Part shown: piece after piece, positions 34,779 to 45,492 of the stretch
Numbering within the stretch: position 1 is the first letter of the stretch
How the letters are laid out: each line of letters begins with the position of its first letter
Source of the DNA: Campylorhamphus procurvoides
Lineage: Eukaryota; Chordata; Aves; Passeriformes; Dendrocolaptidae
Length of the DNA stretch: 64,000 bases
Direction of reading: 5' to 3'
Assembly: GCA_013396655.1 (NCBI GenBank)
Contig: WBMV01007617.1
Span: forward strand, 391,028 to 455,027
Notes under the pieces: generated by a model
The model's input: only the letters and a program-made list of their open reading frames with translations
Databases searched by the model: none
Told to the model about the DNA's origin: nothing
Position numbers and translations under genes: made by a program

Positions 34779-37700
34779 AGACCCAGCTAGTCGATACTAG
34801 TGCGAGATTCCCCCACCTTCACATCACAGCCTTGTGTTTATAGCATCCTGGGCAGCTCTGCCAGTGCCTTCCAAACCAGATTCCTGGTCTTGTGCCCTTC
34901 CTGGGGTTAATTTCCCTGTGTTGTCCCTGTCACTGCTCTTCACCCCTCTGTTTGCAGCACTTCTCCCTCCCACTTACCCCCTTCTCCTCCTCTGAGAGCC
35001 CTGGGCTTGCCTCATCCTTCAGCAACCCCCAGCTCCCTCCTCCTTCTCTCTCCACAGTCCTGGCAGAAAGCGCTCACCCCTCACCGTTCCTGTTTTGTGC
35101 CTCAACTTCTAAGGAAAAGCCACTTCAGTGATAATTTCCCACTTGTGATAAGTTAAGTGCATCGCTTCCTTTGGAATACATTTTCAGTGCAGTTGAGCTC
35201 AGCAGTCCCTTGCCTGTGTGCGTAGTTAAACGCTCTCCTCTGCCGCCCGTTGGGGTGGATGGCATCGCTTTATTCCGGGGCCATTAGTGTCACTTGGCAA
35301 AGCAGAACCAGGATTTATTCCGGGGGCACAGCTCATAATTGAGCGAGTTCAGTGCCGGGGATCGGTGGGAAGTGCAGGGAGTGCAGCTGGGAGGAGGAGA
35401 GTGGGAGCTGCCAGAGGGGCTGAAGGATGGGGAGTTGGGGTAGCTTCAGTGGCTCAGCCCAGGGCTTGGATTTTGGAGCAATTTTTCTAGAGAAAAGTTC
35501 CTAGCAGGGAGACAGACCCACGGATTTTTGGAGGCAGAGAGAGGAGATGACTTCTCCGCGCCCCTTCAGATGAGGAGACCTTGTTTTGCAGGCTTTAAAC
35601 TGCTCTGCAACGCTTGTGGGGAGAGGATGAGATCATTACGGAGTTATTTTCTTCCCGTGGCATTTTCCACGCCTCTCTTCGAAGCTGCCAGAGCCTGGCC
35701 CTGGGCTGGGCTGGTGCCCTCCGAGCAGGAGTGAGGATGTTTCTGTAAGCAACCCTGGAAGACTGCCAGGGCTTTCACCCCTGTCTGTTCACCTGCTGGC
35801 TTCCAGGAGCCCCCTGAGCATTCCTTGGCCTTTGGGAGAAAACCCTGAGCAATAAATGTCCCTCAGCTCACTGCAGGATCCTGGTGCTGCAGGAGCATCC
35901 CGGAGGGATCCATGTCATTAGTAACCCGTCCATGTCCCCACACAGCTGCCCACAGACATTTTGGTGCTGGCATCACCCCAGTTCCCTGGTGCCATTGGCA
36001 CTTTTGGAGGGCACCCAAGCAGATGTGCCAGGAGCACGCCCCGGTGATGCCCCACAGGGCTGGGAGCTGGGATCAGAGACACCATTCCTCGCCGTGTGGC
36101 CTGGGAGCCACTGCCCTCATTGATGTTTTGTGGCACGCGCCGAGATGCCGAGATGGAAGATGCTATAGATGTGCAGAGCCCCGTTGTTAGCAGAGACAAT
36201 AGGAGGATAAATAGAAAGGCTGGATGAGCCGAGCACGGGACTTGGAAAGGTGCTGGTGCACTGCTGCATTGCAGAGAGATAAAGACTTTTCCAGACAAGC
36301 CATCCCTGCCTGCTGCATCACGACCTGCCTGCTCTGCACCAGCCCTCGGTGCCGGCACAGGAGTCTCCCAGGATCATCAGGGTGCACAGTGAGGGGCTCG
36401 GGGGATCTGTGGCTGCTCGGTCAGCAGGAGCTCCATCTCTTTTTGCAGCTCTTCCTTCCTTCCCAGGCCGGTTTCCTCCTGTTTCCTTGGCATTTGCCAA
36501 TAACCGTGTCTAAGGCAGCACACTGGGAGTTGTTTGCAGCTCTGAGAATCCCGGGCAGTGAACCAAGGCGGATCTTTTCAAGCCCAGTATTATTATTAAT
36601 GTAATTAGTGTGAATCATTTGCATGTATAAACTTTCAATTGAGGAGATCAGGTACTTTATAAACATGAGTTAACTCACCCTCCCTGTGCAGGGAGGTGCC
36701 AGATATCTTTAAAGCCTTGCAGAGGGCAGGAATGAAGGGCAGGGACCTGCAGGTGGGAAAGGCAGGACCTCCCAGTCCAGAGCCCTTGACTCCCTCTTCA
36801 ACAACCAACATGAAACTGGATGGGCAGGAAAGAGGGGGAAGCACAAAGGGGTTTTATTTTTCACTTCTGAGCACTGCTTTTGAGCAGCTCAGTGTGATTT
36901 TGAAGAGACACTGGGGTGGCAGCTGATCTGAAGGCACCTCCTCACCCCGCAGCCTTTGGAGATGCTCCAGATGCCGTGGGGGCAACAGGAGGAAGGCGCC
37001 AGCCCCAGCAGGACCCCCCTTTTGCTGCTGGACCCTGCTGCTGAGTTAATCATTGGGTCAGCTCCTGCCTGGCAGGCACCAGGCTCCCCGTGCAAGGAAG
37101 AGGTTTCTCAGTCCTGTCAGCCACCCTGTGCTGTGAAAAAATCCTCTGGCTGTATTTTTGGTGGTGTCACATCAGTGTGAGCTCAAGGGATGCTCTCCAG
37201 CTGATCCTGCAGCGTGGATGGGGATGGCTGGGGTGGTCCTGGGCAGCAGGTGAGGAGAGGAATGCCAAGAACTCAACCCACAGCCACTGGGCTGAGCCTC
37301 CAGCCCCTGGGTGACCACTCAGGGCTTTCAGCAGGACGAGCCTCCAGGGCACTTTAATCCAGGAAGGATGTTGAGGTGTGTTTGAGCAGACGGTGCTGCA
37401 GTGAGTGTGTGTGAGCAAACACCATTGAGGTGTGCACAGAAAGGGAGCAGATGCTGTAAATCCTGCTGAAGAAGGGCTGCTCTGGTAGAAATTGCTGGTG
37501 CATGACTTAACCTGATACAGCAAACAGAGGGAAACCAGACTGGGTTGTGAAAATGAGAGGTTTGGCTTAATATTTAGTAATAAAAAAGCTTCCAGAGCAC
37601 ATTCTACGTGATATCCACACCTTGAGCTGTCCATGATATGTTCATCCCAGCATTATGGGATTGTGAGCAGTGCCTGTCTGACCCCACCTTTCCCTTTGTT

Positions 37701-38189
37701 CAGGAATTAGTGGCCAGAGTTCTATTCTAAACAACACAGGAAATTCTGAGAGTGAGGAAGCTGTGCCTGACTGGGATTGAGTTGTTCAGAGCCCGGCCTT
37801 TAATTAATCCTAATAAATAACAATAAAACGTGATAATCACAGAAATAAATCTGAGATGTGGAGCTCCTGCCTCCGGCAGTGACTGGTTTAGTTGATCATT
37901 TATAGCCTGGCTGGTGAAGCAGGGGCTGGAAGGTGGTGCCTGGGACATGAGATGCTGGAGACAAGGCAGGGCCAGAGCATCTTGTCTCCTTGCCCAGCCT
38001 CAGTAGGAGGATTTGCAACCAGTTTTAATCTAAACCCCAAGTTTATTCCCCATTTCCAGCTTGGTTTAGCAGAGACATAACACCACTGGCGTGGAAGGGA
38101 TTGATTCAAAGTCCAAAGTTGCTGAGTTAGACTGGGAAGAAAAAGAGAAGACATCTAGGAGTGGTAGCTTGATGGTAAATGTGGCATTT
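34779..38189. other. Intron without recognisable genes
   Basis: An octamer word ATTTGCAT occurs at about 36617-36624 within an AT-rich block (36585-36660). Otherwise this is unique sequence. The region 35210-35480 is slightly richer in CpG but falls short of an island. Confidence 0.45.
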
Positions 38190-38281
38190 GAGGACATGGT
38201 TTAGGGGTGTGCTTGGCAGTGCTGGGTTAGTGGTTGGACTGGATGGTCTTAAAGGTCTTTTCCAACCTAGAGAATTCTGTG
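38190..38281 (+). mobile_element. CR1 LINE 3'-end fragment, short
   Basis: The sense-oriented tail reads GAGGACATGGTTTAGGGG, GCTTGGCAGTGCTGGGTTAG, GGACTGGATGGTCTTAAAGG, TTTTCCAACCTAGAGAATTC. It is the inverted counterpart of the antisense copies at 29446 and 41342, from the same subfamily. Confidence 0.88.
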
Positions 38282-40231
38282 GTGGCTTGGTGCCATTGGG
38301 AAACTCCATCACATTTGGGAAGGTGGTGTCTCTACGATGGGCACACAGTGAAAATGAGGTGGTGGTGGAAGGAGAAGTGAGCTCAGGGAGGGCCAGCTTG
38401 GTCACAGCCCAGGTTGGGCCACCACACTGGCTGGGGTGAGCCAGGCTTAGCCCTGTCCTTGCCTCCCTGTGATGGAGCTTGTACCCTGATAATTGCAGTG
38501 AAAGCAGCAATCAGGTTGGTAATTTTGCTGAGCTCTTTTCAGTTCTAATTAACATTATTCATTTCTTGTGTGTCCTGCTGGGTTGAGACAATCTGTGCTC
38601 TCCAGCCCAGCCCTCTGGAACACCAGCAATCTGCATAAGAGGCAACAAAAAAGTGTTGTGTGCCAATTACTGCACTTCAGTAATTAAAAACCTCCTTCCC
38701 CCCACTGCCAGCCCACCTCTCCTCCCGTCATTTGCTGTGTGCAAACTCGTGAAACCAAGGAGAGGAATTCAGGAGGGCATGTCACTTCTGGCATGTGCCA
38801 TCTGTGTCTGTGCTGGCATTGCAGGGAGGTACCGGGGACTGCATGAGGCACGGGTGGGATCAGTGGTCAGGGCACTCATCTTCAGCACCCTGTTGCGTAT
38901 CTATTCCTGGTATTTGTTTGTGGGGCTGTTTTGTCCCCACCAAGGGCTTTGTTGGCATTTTCATCCCTGCTCATCCTTGTGCTTGTGTCACCTAAGGTGG
39001 CAGAATCCTTATGGCAGAGCTTTTCCTCTTCCAGTTTGTCTTTGAGTGGTGTCCCTGCAGCAAGGGCTTTTGGCTGCACCCATGGGACCCTTCGACTGCA
39101 CGATCCCAGCCCCTCAGGCTGTGGGGATGATGGTTTGGGGGAGAGTAGCCTGTCCCAAAAGGATCAACTTGGTCAAAGAAGGTGGATAACAAAGCCAAGA
39201 AGTTTTGGCTGCAGGAGATGTTGATGGATTTGGAAAGGCTAGCATCAGCTTCTACCCCATTTGTACCCACCACAGCTCGTTGAGCTGGGACTGTGGGAAC
39301 AAGGCAGGAACAAGCAGGTTGGGACAGGTAGGGAGGATGCAGACATGCAGCTCTTGCCTTTTGGCAGTGCATTTAACTCTTAAAATGCCCAAATTTGTGG
39401 TAATTTGGCAGCAGGGATCTGTTGTAGCATGAGGAGCTGCATCTCTCTGCAAACCAGCCCTGCCTGCCCCCAGGATGATGCAGCAGTGGTGACTTAGCAG
39501 AGCAGTGTCCCCATCTCCCAGGGGAGAAACCCTGAGGCTTGGGAAAGAAGCAGCAGAGAGAGGGAGCAGTATCCAGAGCAGTATCATCTCCTCCTTGTGC
39601 TGGCTGACAGCAGTTTCTCATCTTCCTGGAGGAGAAGTCCTTGCCGTCTGAGCAGGAGTGAAACAAGGATTAAGGATCTTGAGAGCAAAAATTGCCTTGT
39701 CTGTGCTTAATTGTTTTTAGATCATCTTTTTGGAGGCCAGCACTGTTTTCCAGCACCCCAAGGACCTCTCCCTTCCCTCCCTCCCTGGCACATCGTGGGG
39801 CAAGAGGGAAAGTGAGACCTTCCAGCAAGGTGGAAGAGGCATCCCAGAGCTTTGCACCTTGCCAGGACCGGGGTGGAAAGGGGGGCTTTGCTCCCCACCT
39901 GTGCCTGGAGTGTGGCTTCCTGGCCAAAGCCAAAGGCTTTCTGCTTGGCTGCCTGTGTGTGGGCGAGGAGAGCTTCCCATCCCATGTGCCTGGCTGCTGG
40001 AGAGAGGAGCTGCTGGAGGAAGGAAACAGGAGCAGATGGAGGGGCTGGAAGAGCATCGGGTTGCTGTGACCAGCCCTGGCCATGGGGACCCTGAGTGGTA
40101 CCCATACGAGGAGGAGCAGGTTGGACACGGTGCTTGGAAGGACCTCGGGCAGGAGCACAACCTGCCATCCCCTAAAGAGCCCAGCGCTTCCAGAGGTCAA
40201 AGTGCCTCTTTCCCAGGAACTGTTCCTGTGC

Positions 40232-40253
40232 TTTATTATTATATATATATATC
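40232..40253. repeat. TTA/TA microsatellite
   Basis: A short TTATTATTATATATATATAT run; simple repeat only. Confidence 0.85.
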
Positions 40254-40929
40254 TATTGGCTCAGGAGCCTTAAGAGGCAGAGAGGAATATAAAATAGCAG
40301 CTTGAAGCTTGCCGATCCCAGGGACAGGGAAGCGTGTCTGGGTGATAAGAAGAGATTGTGCCTGGGTGCTGTGAAGGGCGACAGCACTTATTTCACTGTT
40401 GCCTCATGCGTTACCTGAGCCCCATTGCTTTTCAAAAGCACTTAAATGCCCATATGATAGGGGGAATGCTTGGATTGCACACTGTCTGGCTCCATTATTA
40501 TCCAAGGATCTCCAAGCTGATGCATTTCATAAAGAAAACTGCTGTGGAGGAGGAGAGAGGAAATACATATTTTTAGTTCAGCCTGCTTACAGGTGCCCAA
40601 GGGTAATGCCTGCAGAAGGGACTGGCCTCAGAAATTCAAGCCACGTCTGGTTTCTCATCACCCAGCCCTGGACACCCCTGTGTTTGTGCAGAAGAACCAC
40701 CACAGGAGCCTATTTCATGGCACCAGAGCCAAACACCAAATATCCAATTCATTTTATTCGTGCCCCATAGGTCTGAGCTACCAGCAGAGCTGAGGTTTGG
40801 AGTTCAATAGACTAAACCCGTCCTCTGGGAACAAATTTCCAGTTTAATTCAACTTGAGCAACTAAACTCTCAGGTTTTTTACTCAAGTTGTAATGCAGCT
40901 CAGAGCAAGAGCCAAGTTCTTGGTGTTCA

Positions 40930-41055
40930 GCCCAGGCTGAATCTATTGCTTTTTTTTATGGAGATCATAAAAATCTGCTCACATTTAATTTATTATTATC
41001 GTAATATCATTATGGAACAGCAGTAAAACGGTTTAATTTATCAGATGTTTTTCAC
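40930..41055. promoter_or_regulatory. Candidate conserved noncoding element
   Basis: This strongly AT-rich unique block about 1.4 kb upstream of the NTM exon contains ACATTTAATTTATTATTATC and GTAATATCATTATGG. Repeat origin is not apparent. Any regulatory role is speculative. Confidence 0.22.
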
Positions 41056-41341
41056 ACCAGAGTGGGAGGATGGTACAGGAATTGGGTACTGGCAAATCAG
41101 GGGTGTCCTGAGCTGCAGACAACCCCTCTCACCTTGGGCATGTCTCCTCATGGGGGTCTATCACCCCTAACCTCCAAATATTGCCTGTTGAGGCTGACTG
41201 GGTTAATTTGGCTTCTCCTGTAATCCCTGGGGCCAGAGATACCTCCCAAAAGAGGCTGAGTGAGATGAGACAACTTGTCCCCAGGCAGATACCTGTGTCT
41301 TCCCTGGCATCAGTAGGGGACATGGGAAGAGAAGTCTCCTG

Positions 41342-41666
41342 TCATAGAATCATTAAGGTTGGAAAAGCCTCTGGGATCATCCAGTCCAACCATTCCCCAG
41401 CACTGCCAGGTCCTCCACTAAGCCACATTCCCAAATGCCAAACCTACAGGGCTTTTAAATCCCTTCCGGAATCATGACTCCACCACTGCCCTGGGCAGCG
41501 CATGCTCCAGGTCTTGACAACCCTTTCAGTGAAGAAATTTTCCCTAATATTCAACCTCAACCTCCCATGGTGCAACTTGAGGCCATTTCCTCTTGTTACC
41601 TGGGAGAAAAGACTCTCCCCCACCCACCTACAACCCTGAAGGGAGGTTATAAAGACCTCCAGTGTG
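41342..41666 (-). mobile_element. CR1 LINE 3'-end fragment, long copy
   Basis: About 325 bases of antisense CR1: TCATAGAATCATTAAGGTTG, CCAGCACTGCCAGGTCCTCC, GAAGAAATTTTCCCTAATAT, CATTTCCTCTTGTTACCTGG and GTTATAAAGACCTCCAG in order. Its 3' terminus is intact. It is the closest transposon to the NTM exon, ending about 770 bases upstream. Confidence 0.93.
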
Positions 41667-42416
41667 GTGAGAAAGGACACAGTCCCTGAAGTTTTGGGAT
41701 AAGTCTGCACACCACAGATATATCCATCCTTGCTGTCCCCTCCCTCAGTTGCTTGGTGAGACTGAATATAGAGGATTTCTATGTCCCAAACATCCCTCAA
41801 CAAGTGAAATGCTCAGCTGGGTTAAGGTGCAGCGATGCAGGTGATGGGTACTGAAGGAAGGGCTGACAGAGGGGACAAATGGTTGGATGCTCAAGGTTCC
41901 TCTTTAGAGGTGTGTGTCAGAGCTGGCTTTCTCCAGAGATGAATTTTCCTCGCTCCTTTGTAAAGCAGCACAAGCCGCTTTCCTGGTGCTGCTTTGCATT
42001 TCTTTGTCTGGCTGCAGGGATGTGAAGGTCTGTGGAGAGAATGACAAGTGATGGGCTTGGGCAGGAGGTAACAACCTGCATCCCTCCCTCAAAAAAAGTG
42101 TGGTTTGGACTCAGGGTGGAGGTTTTGGCCCAGCTCTGTTGTGTCTGTGTTTGCAAAGGAGTAAATAGGAACGGAGGAGTGAAAGGTGTTTTGGTGGGTG
42201 GTACTGTGTGGCTCTGACTTCCCTGGAGCCAGCAATTTAGATGGATATTGGTGCCCTGAGCACCACAGGTAAAGTGCTGACCTTGTCCTCTTTGGACACT
42301 GAAAGCACTTGGTCTCTGAAACTGCTGCTGACAGCAAAGCTAAAAATAGTTCCCAGAGGACCAGGAGGGCTGGGGAAGGGAGGGAGAGCACCCAAGAGCA
42401 GCACACTGATGGGTCA

Positions 42417-42435
42417 CCTCTCTGCCTCTCCCCAG
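42417..42435 (+). other. NTM: Splice acceptor with polypyrimidine tract
   Basis: A run of almost only C and T ends in CCCCAG immediately before the neurotrimin exon. It sits directly upstream of the position where IgLON homology begins, and the AG at 42434-42435 gives the correct reading phase. This fixes the left boundary of the exon. Confidence 0.9.
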
Positions 42436-42668
42436 GTGCTCCGTGGACAACCGAGTCACCCGAGTGGCCTGGCTGAACCGCAGCAGCATCCTCTATGCTG
42501 GCAATGACAAGTGGTGCTTGGACCCTCGGGTGGTGCTCCTGGCCAACACCAAGACCCAGTACAGCATCCAGATCCAGGATGTGGATGTGTACGATGAGGG
42601 CCCCTACACCTGCTCCGTGCAGACAGACAATCACCCCAAGACATCACGTGTCCATCTCATCGTGCAAG
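42436..42668 (+). CDS. NTM: Neurotrimin internal exon (second half of Ig domain 1)
   Basis: This exon encodes 77 complete codons plus one split base at each end. Neurotrimin is a GPI-anchored IgLON protein of the neuronal surface that makes homophilic and heterophilic contacts with other IgLONs during neurite growth and synapse formation. Visible features: residue 1 is the B-strand Cys and residue 59 the F-strand Cys, giving the Ig disulfide pair; Trp12 is the core tryptophan; N14-R-S16 is an N-glycosylation sequon; D53-E-G-P-Y-T-C59 is the F-strand D-x-G-x-Y-x-C motif. The W26-C27-L-D-P stretch favours NTM over OPCML and LSAMP, which as I recall have Ser at the Cys position. The first base completes a codon begun in the previous exon (the expected Arg of L-R-C), and the last G opens a Val codon in the next exon, so acceptor and donor phases fit IgLON genes. 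No stop or frameshift. Codon third positions are GC-rich, unlike the flanking intron. OPCML is the main alternative and fits less well. Confidence 0.93.
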
Positions 42669-42674
42669 GTAAGA
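42669..42674 (+). other. NTM: Splice donor
   Basis: The sequence CAAG|GTAAGA is a strong match to the vertebrate 5' splice-site consensus. It follows the exon's final Val-Gln codons with one base (G) of the next codon left over, as expected for this IgLON junction. The coding frame stays open for some 45 codons past it, but that translation shows no IgLON similarity, so the exon ends here. Confidence 0.92.
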
Positions 42675-45108
42675 GGAAAGGGATTCGGGGAGGGGTTGGG
42701 CTTGGGGCTTTGGTTCCTGTTCCTTTTGCCCAGGTGTCTCCTCACCTCACGTTGCTCCTACAGGACTTGGTGCAAACACAGAGTCTGACCAGCAGGCGTG
42801 GAGTGTTGCAGTGAAGCTGGGCAGTGCATTTATCCAGCTCTCCTGGCACGATCCCAGGGCTCTGATACAGCTCTGCCTCCCGACACAGTCGCTGGCAAAC
42901 CCACGTTGCTGTTTTTGTTGTTGTATTTTGATGGGTTTTTGTTTTCCATGCTGGAGGCATTACTTGAAGTAAAACTTGTGTTGGGGGAAAAGACAGATCT
43001 GGCAGATTTGTGTGCTTTGCGGGGGTTTGTATGCCTAGCAACAATTTGTGTTTGTGTGTTGAAATTCCATACTTTTGGGAGCAGCAGGAGGAGGAGGAGG
43101 AAGGCCAGCACAGGGTGCTGGAGCACTTTTGGTGGCTAAGTGGGTGCAGACAAGTGGTCTTCAGCAAGTATGTGAGCACACACGGGCTCTTGAGCAGGGA
43201 CAGACAGGCGTGGCCACATGTGATGGTCAAGCAGATGGATGTTCATGGAACATAACTCCTGTCTCCATGTGGCACAATGTGTGCTGGACAATGGGGAGCC
43301 TTGTGATGGGACATATGGGGCCTGGTGAGCTCTTAGCCTCGGGGAAGATTAATGGAAAATTTCTAATCCCTTGCTAGCAACCTTTTTTTCCCTGCTGCTT
43401 CTTCTGTGATTTGGCCAGGAGCCCTCTTAACATGACAGGCCAGCTTGAGTATTGGAATCTCGTCTCGGGCTAATTTTCGAATGCTGATGGGTGTATTGAT
43501 TTGGAAACAAGCTGGGTTAAAAAGGCATTGGTCTTGTACACAGAGTCGGGTTGAGCTAATCCACCGTCGATATGCCAGGCCTGAGCATTATTGACAGCCT
43601 AATGAATAGAAAGGGGGAAAAAACCCAAACCCAGGGCCTTTATTTTCCCTCTTCCCTCCCTTTTCATTTTACCTTTCCTCTTCTGGCAATCAAGCCAACT
43701 AAAGAGAGCAGGACTTTCTCCATCTCCATTAACCGTGGAGAAGAAGTGGATGCATTCCCAGCTCTTTATCTTGCAATCTCTTATTACCTGCCTGAGTTTC
43801 TTAAGCCAAAGTCGATCACCTGCAAGTTCTGAAGTCGCTATCAGATGCTGGGGTGATGCAGGACAATTTCTATCTGTTCTCTTCTGATTCCCGTTTCCTG
43901 ACCTAAATTTCCTGTATCACCAGACATCCAGGTCCATCCCTCCCATGTCTTGCTGTATCATTAAAAAAAGATATTTGGGGGCTGGCAGAAAAGGTCAGAG
44001 CTTAACTCCTTGCAGTGGTACAGTTAAGTACAGGAGGATTCAGTGATGGGCTCAGTCCTGTAATATGCTGAACATCCTCATTGCTCCTGGTAGAAATTTC
44101 GGCTCTGGAGAGCAAGCCCCCTAATTTGAAGAGCTATTGCTTGGCTCACCCAGCCCTTTCTCAGAGCAGGACATGAAAGTGAATATTATTTCCAGTTAAT
44201 GGGAAACCTGCCTTAATGACCTTGATGAAGATTTGACTGGGGTGCCAGGATTACCTCTGCTGCCTTGGAAAATGGGCCCTATAAATATGCATTCTGGGAT
44301 AATCCTGTCCAAAATGACATTCAGCTTGTGGGAAGTGGTGCTTGTCCCCTGTCCCAGGAAAGCAGGGTGTCTAAGCACCAGATTTCAGGGATGTGCCCAC
44401 TTCAGCACATGGCTCTGGGACCTTTTGCCCCTTCCTGCAGCCTGATAGGAAAGGAGAAGTGGTGAGAGGAGGTGGGAAAGGGGGTGTCCCCTTTTAAACA
44501 GGATTAGTTGAGATTCAGCCCGAAAGAGGGAGGTGTTCAGGTTGCTCTAAGCAGGTCCTGACTTTCCCTTGCTGCACCAGGAAAGGGCCTGGGGGCACAG
44601 CTCTAGAGGCAGGAGCACTCCAGCCTCTCAGGATGCAATTAAATCGTGCCCTGGGGCATGCTGTGCTCTCCAAAGGGACTGGCTGCAGGGGGCAAGGAGC
44701 TCTTCCCCTTCCAGCCAGGATTTCAGCAGCCTGCTGCTCCCCCAGGCAAGCAGGATGGGTACATATCAGTCAGAGCCCAGACACCCTCAGGCCATGCCCT
44801 GCATTCCTCCTTGTCCCCAGGTTGAGGGGATATCCCTGGGAAACTGCCGTGGATAGACGGAGTGAGGAGCTCTGGGGCATCATGTTGGCCAAGGACTGCT
44901 GGAGGGAAGTGGTGATGATACAGGGGAAAGAGCAAAAAAATAGGAGAGGAATAGGAGTGGGAGAAGGAGCTTCCTTTAGGGAATGAGACTTGGGAATAGT
45001 CCCCTAAAGCAGTGGGAAAGAATTATCTGGTAACACCCAGAACCCAGGATGACCACTCTGCTGACCATTCATTTCTAGGCTGGCTCTGCTGATGGCCAAG
45101 ATCCCAAA
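42675..45108. other. Intron without recognisable genes
   Basis: This is unique sequence downstream of the donor. The read-through frame after 42669 has no IgLON similarity. No repeat was recognised apart from short T runs near 42915. Confidence 0.5.
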
Positions 45109-45492
45109 ATAGGTGGGTAGAAGGCACCTCAAGAGCTAATTTAGCCCATCCCCCTGCAACCAGGCAAAGGCATCGCTGCCAAACACTTGTGAAAGCTATT
45201 CTTGAAAATCTTTAACAAAGCAGGTTCTTCAGTGTCCCCAGACGATCTATTCACTGCTTCGCTACCTTTATAATTAGAAAATGTATAGCTAATATCTAAC
45301 TTAAAGCTTCATTGTTGCAAATGAAGTGGAGTTTTTCTCAGCCTATTCCCAGCGGATGTAGGGAACAATTGATCAGTGTCCTCTGTAATAACCTTTTGCT
45401 TTTGGGAAGGTTGTTATCCTGTAGCCACCTTCTTTCTGAAACCATCCAAGTTCTCTATCTCCCACTTTCCCTCCTCGGTCAGGCTTTCAGAA
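45109..45492 (-). mobile_element. Old CR1 copy of the reptile-wide type
   Basis: The words AAGGCACCTCAAGAGCTAA, CCCATCCCCCTGCAACCAGG, CTATTCACTGCTTCGCTACC, GAACAATTGATCAGTGTCCT and GGTTGTTATCCTGTAGCC follow the order of an old CR1 type that I recall as common in turtles and crocodilians. It covers nearly 400 bases and is far more diverged from the other CR1 copies here than they are from one another. Retention of so long an old copy may mean selection on part of it. Confidence 0.7.

Larger units (their letters stand above)
1..42435 (+). other. NTM: NTM intron upstream of the exon (partial)
   Basis: All 42.4 kb left of the exon is read as one partial intron of NTM. I looked for the preceding IgLON exon (signal peptide and the start of Ig1, ending in a Leu-Arg before a phase-matched donor) and saw none. 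There is no CpG island or convincing first exon. Contents are CR1 fragments, simple repeats, one assembly gap and unique sequence. Assignment as intron is inference from the single exon and its orientation; an unrecognised noncoding transcript cannot be excluded. Confidence 0.8.

Noticed and set aside
35210..35480. Possible CpG island or alternative first exon
   Set aside because: CpG density rises only slightly, and no signal-peptide coding frame with a phase-matched donor was seen.
39730..40305. Overlapping open frames of 148-191 codons on both strands
   Set aside because: Several frames are open on both strands in a GC-rich stretch that is poor in stop codons. None shows a family signature, so no exon is called.
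42669..42814. Continuation of the IgLON reading frame past the exon
   Set aside because: A strong donor sits at the expected phase, and the read-through peptide has no similarity to Ig2 of IgLONs.
43075..43140. GGAGGAGGAGG-rich stretch as a possible coding or regulatory repeat
   Set aside because: Too short and irregular to support anything beyond simple sequence.
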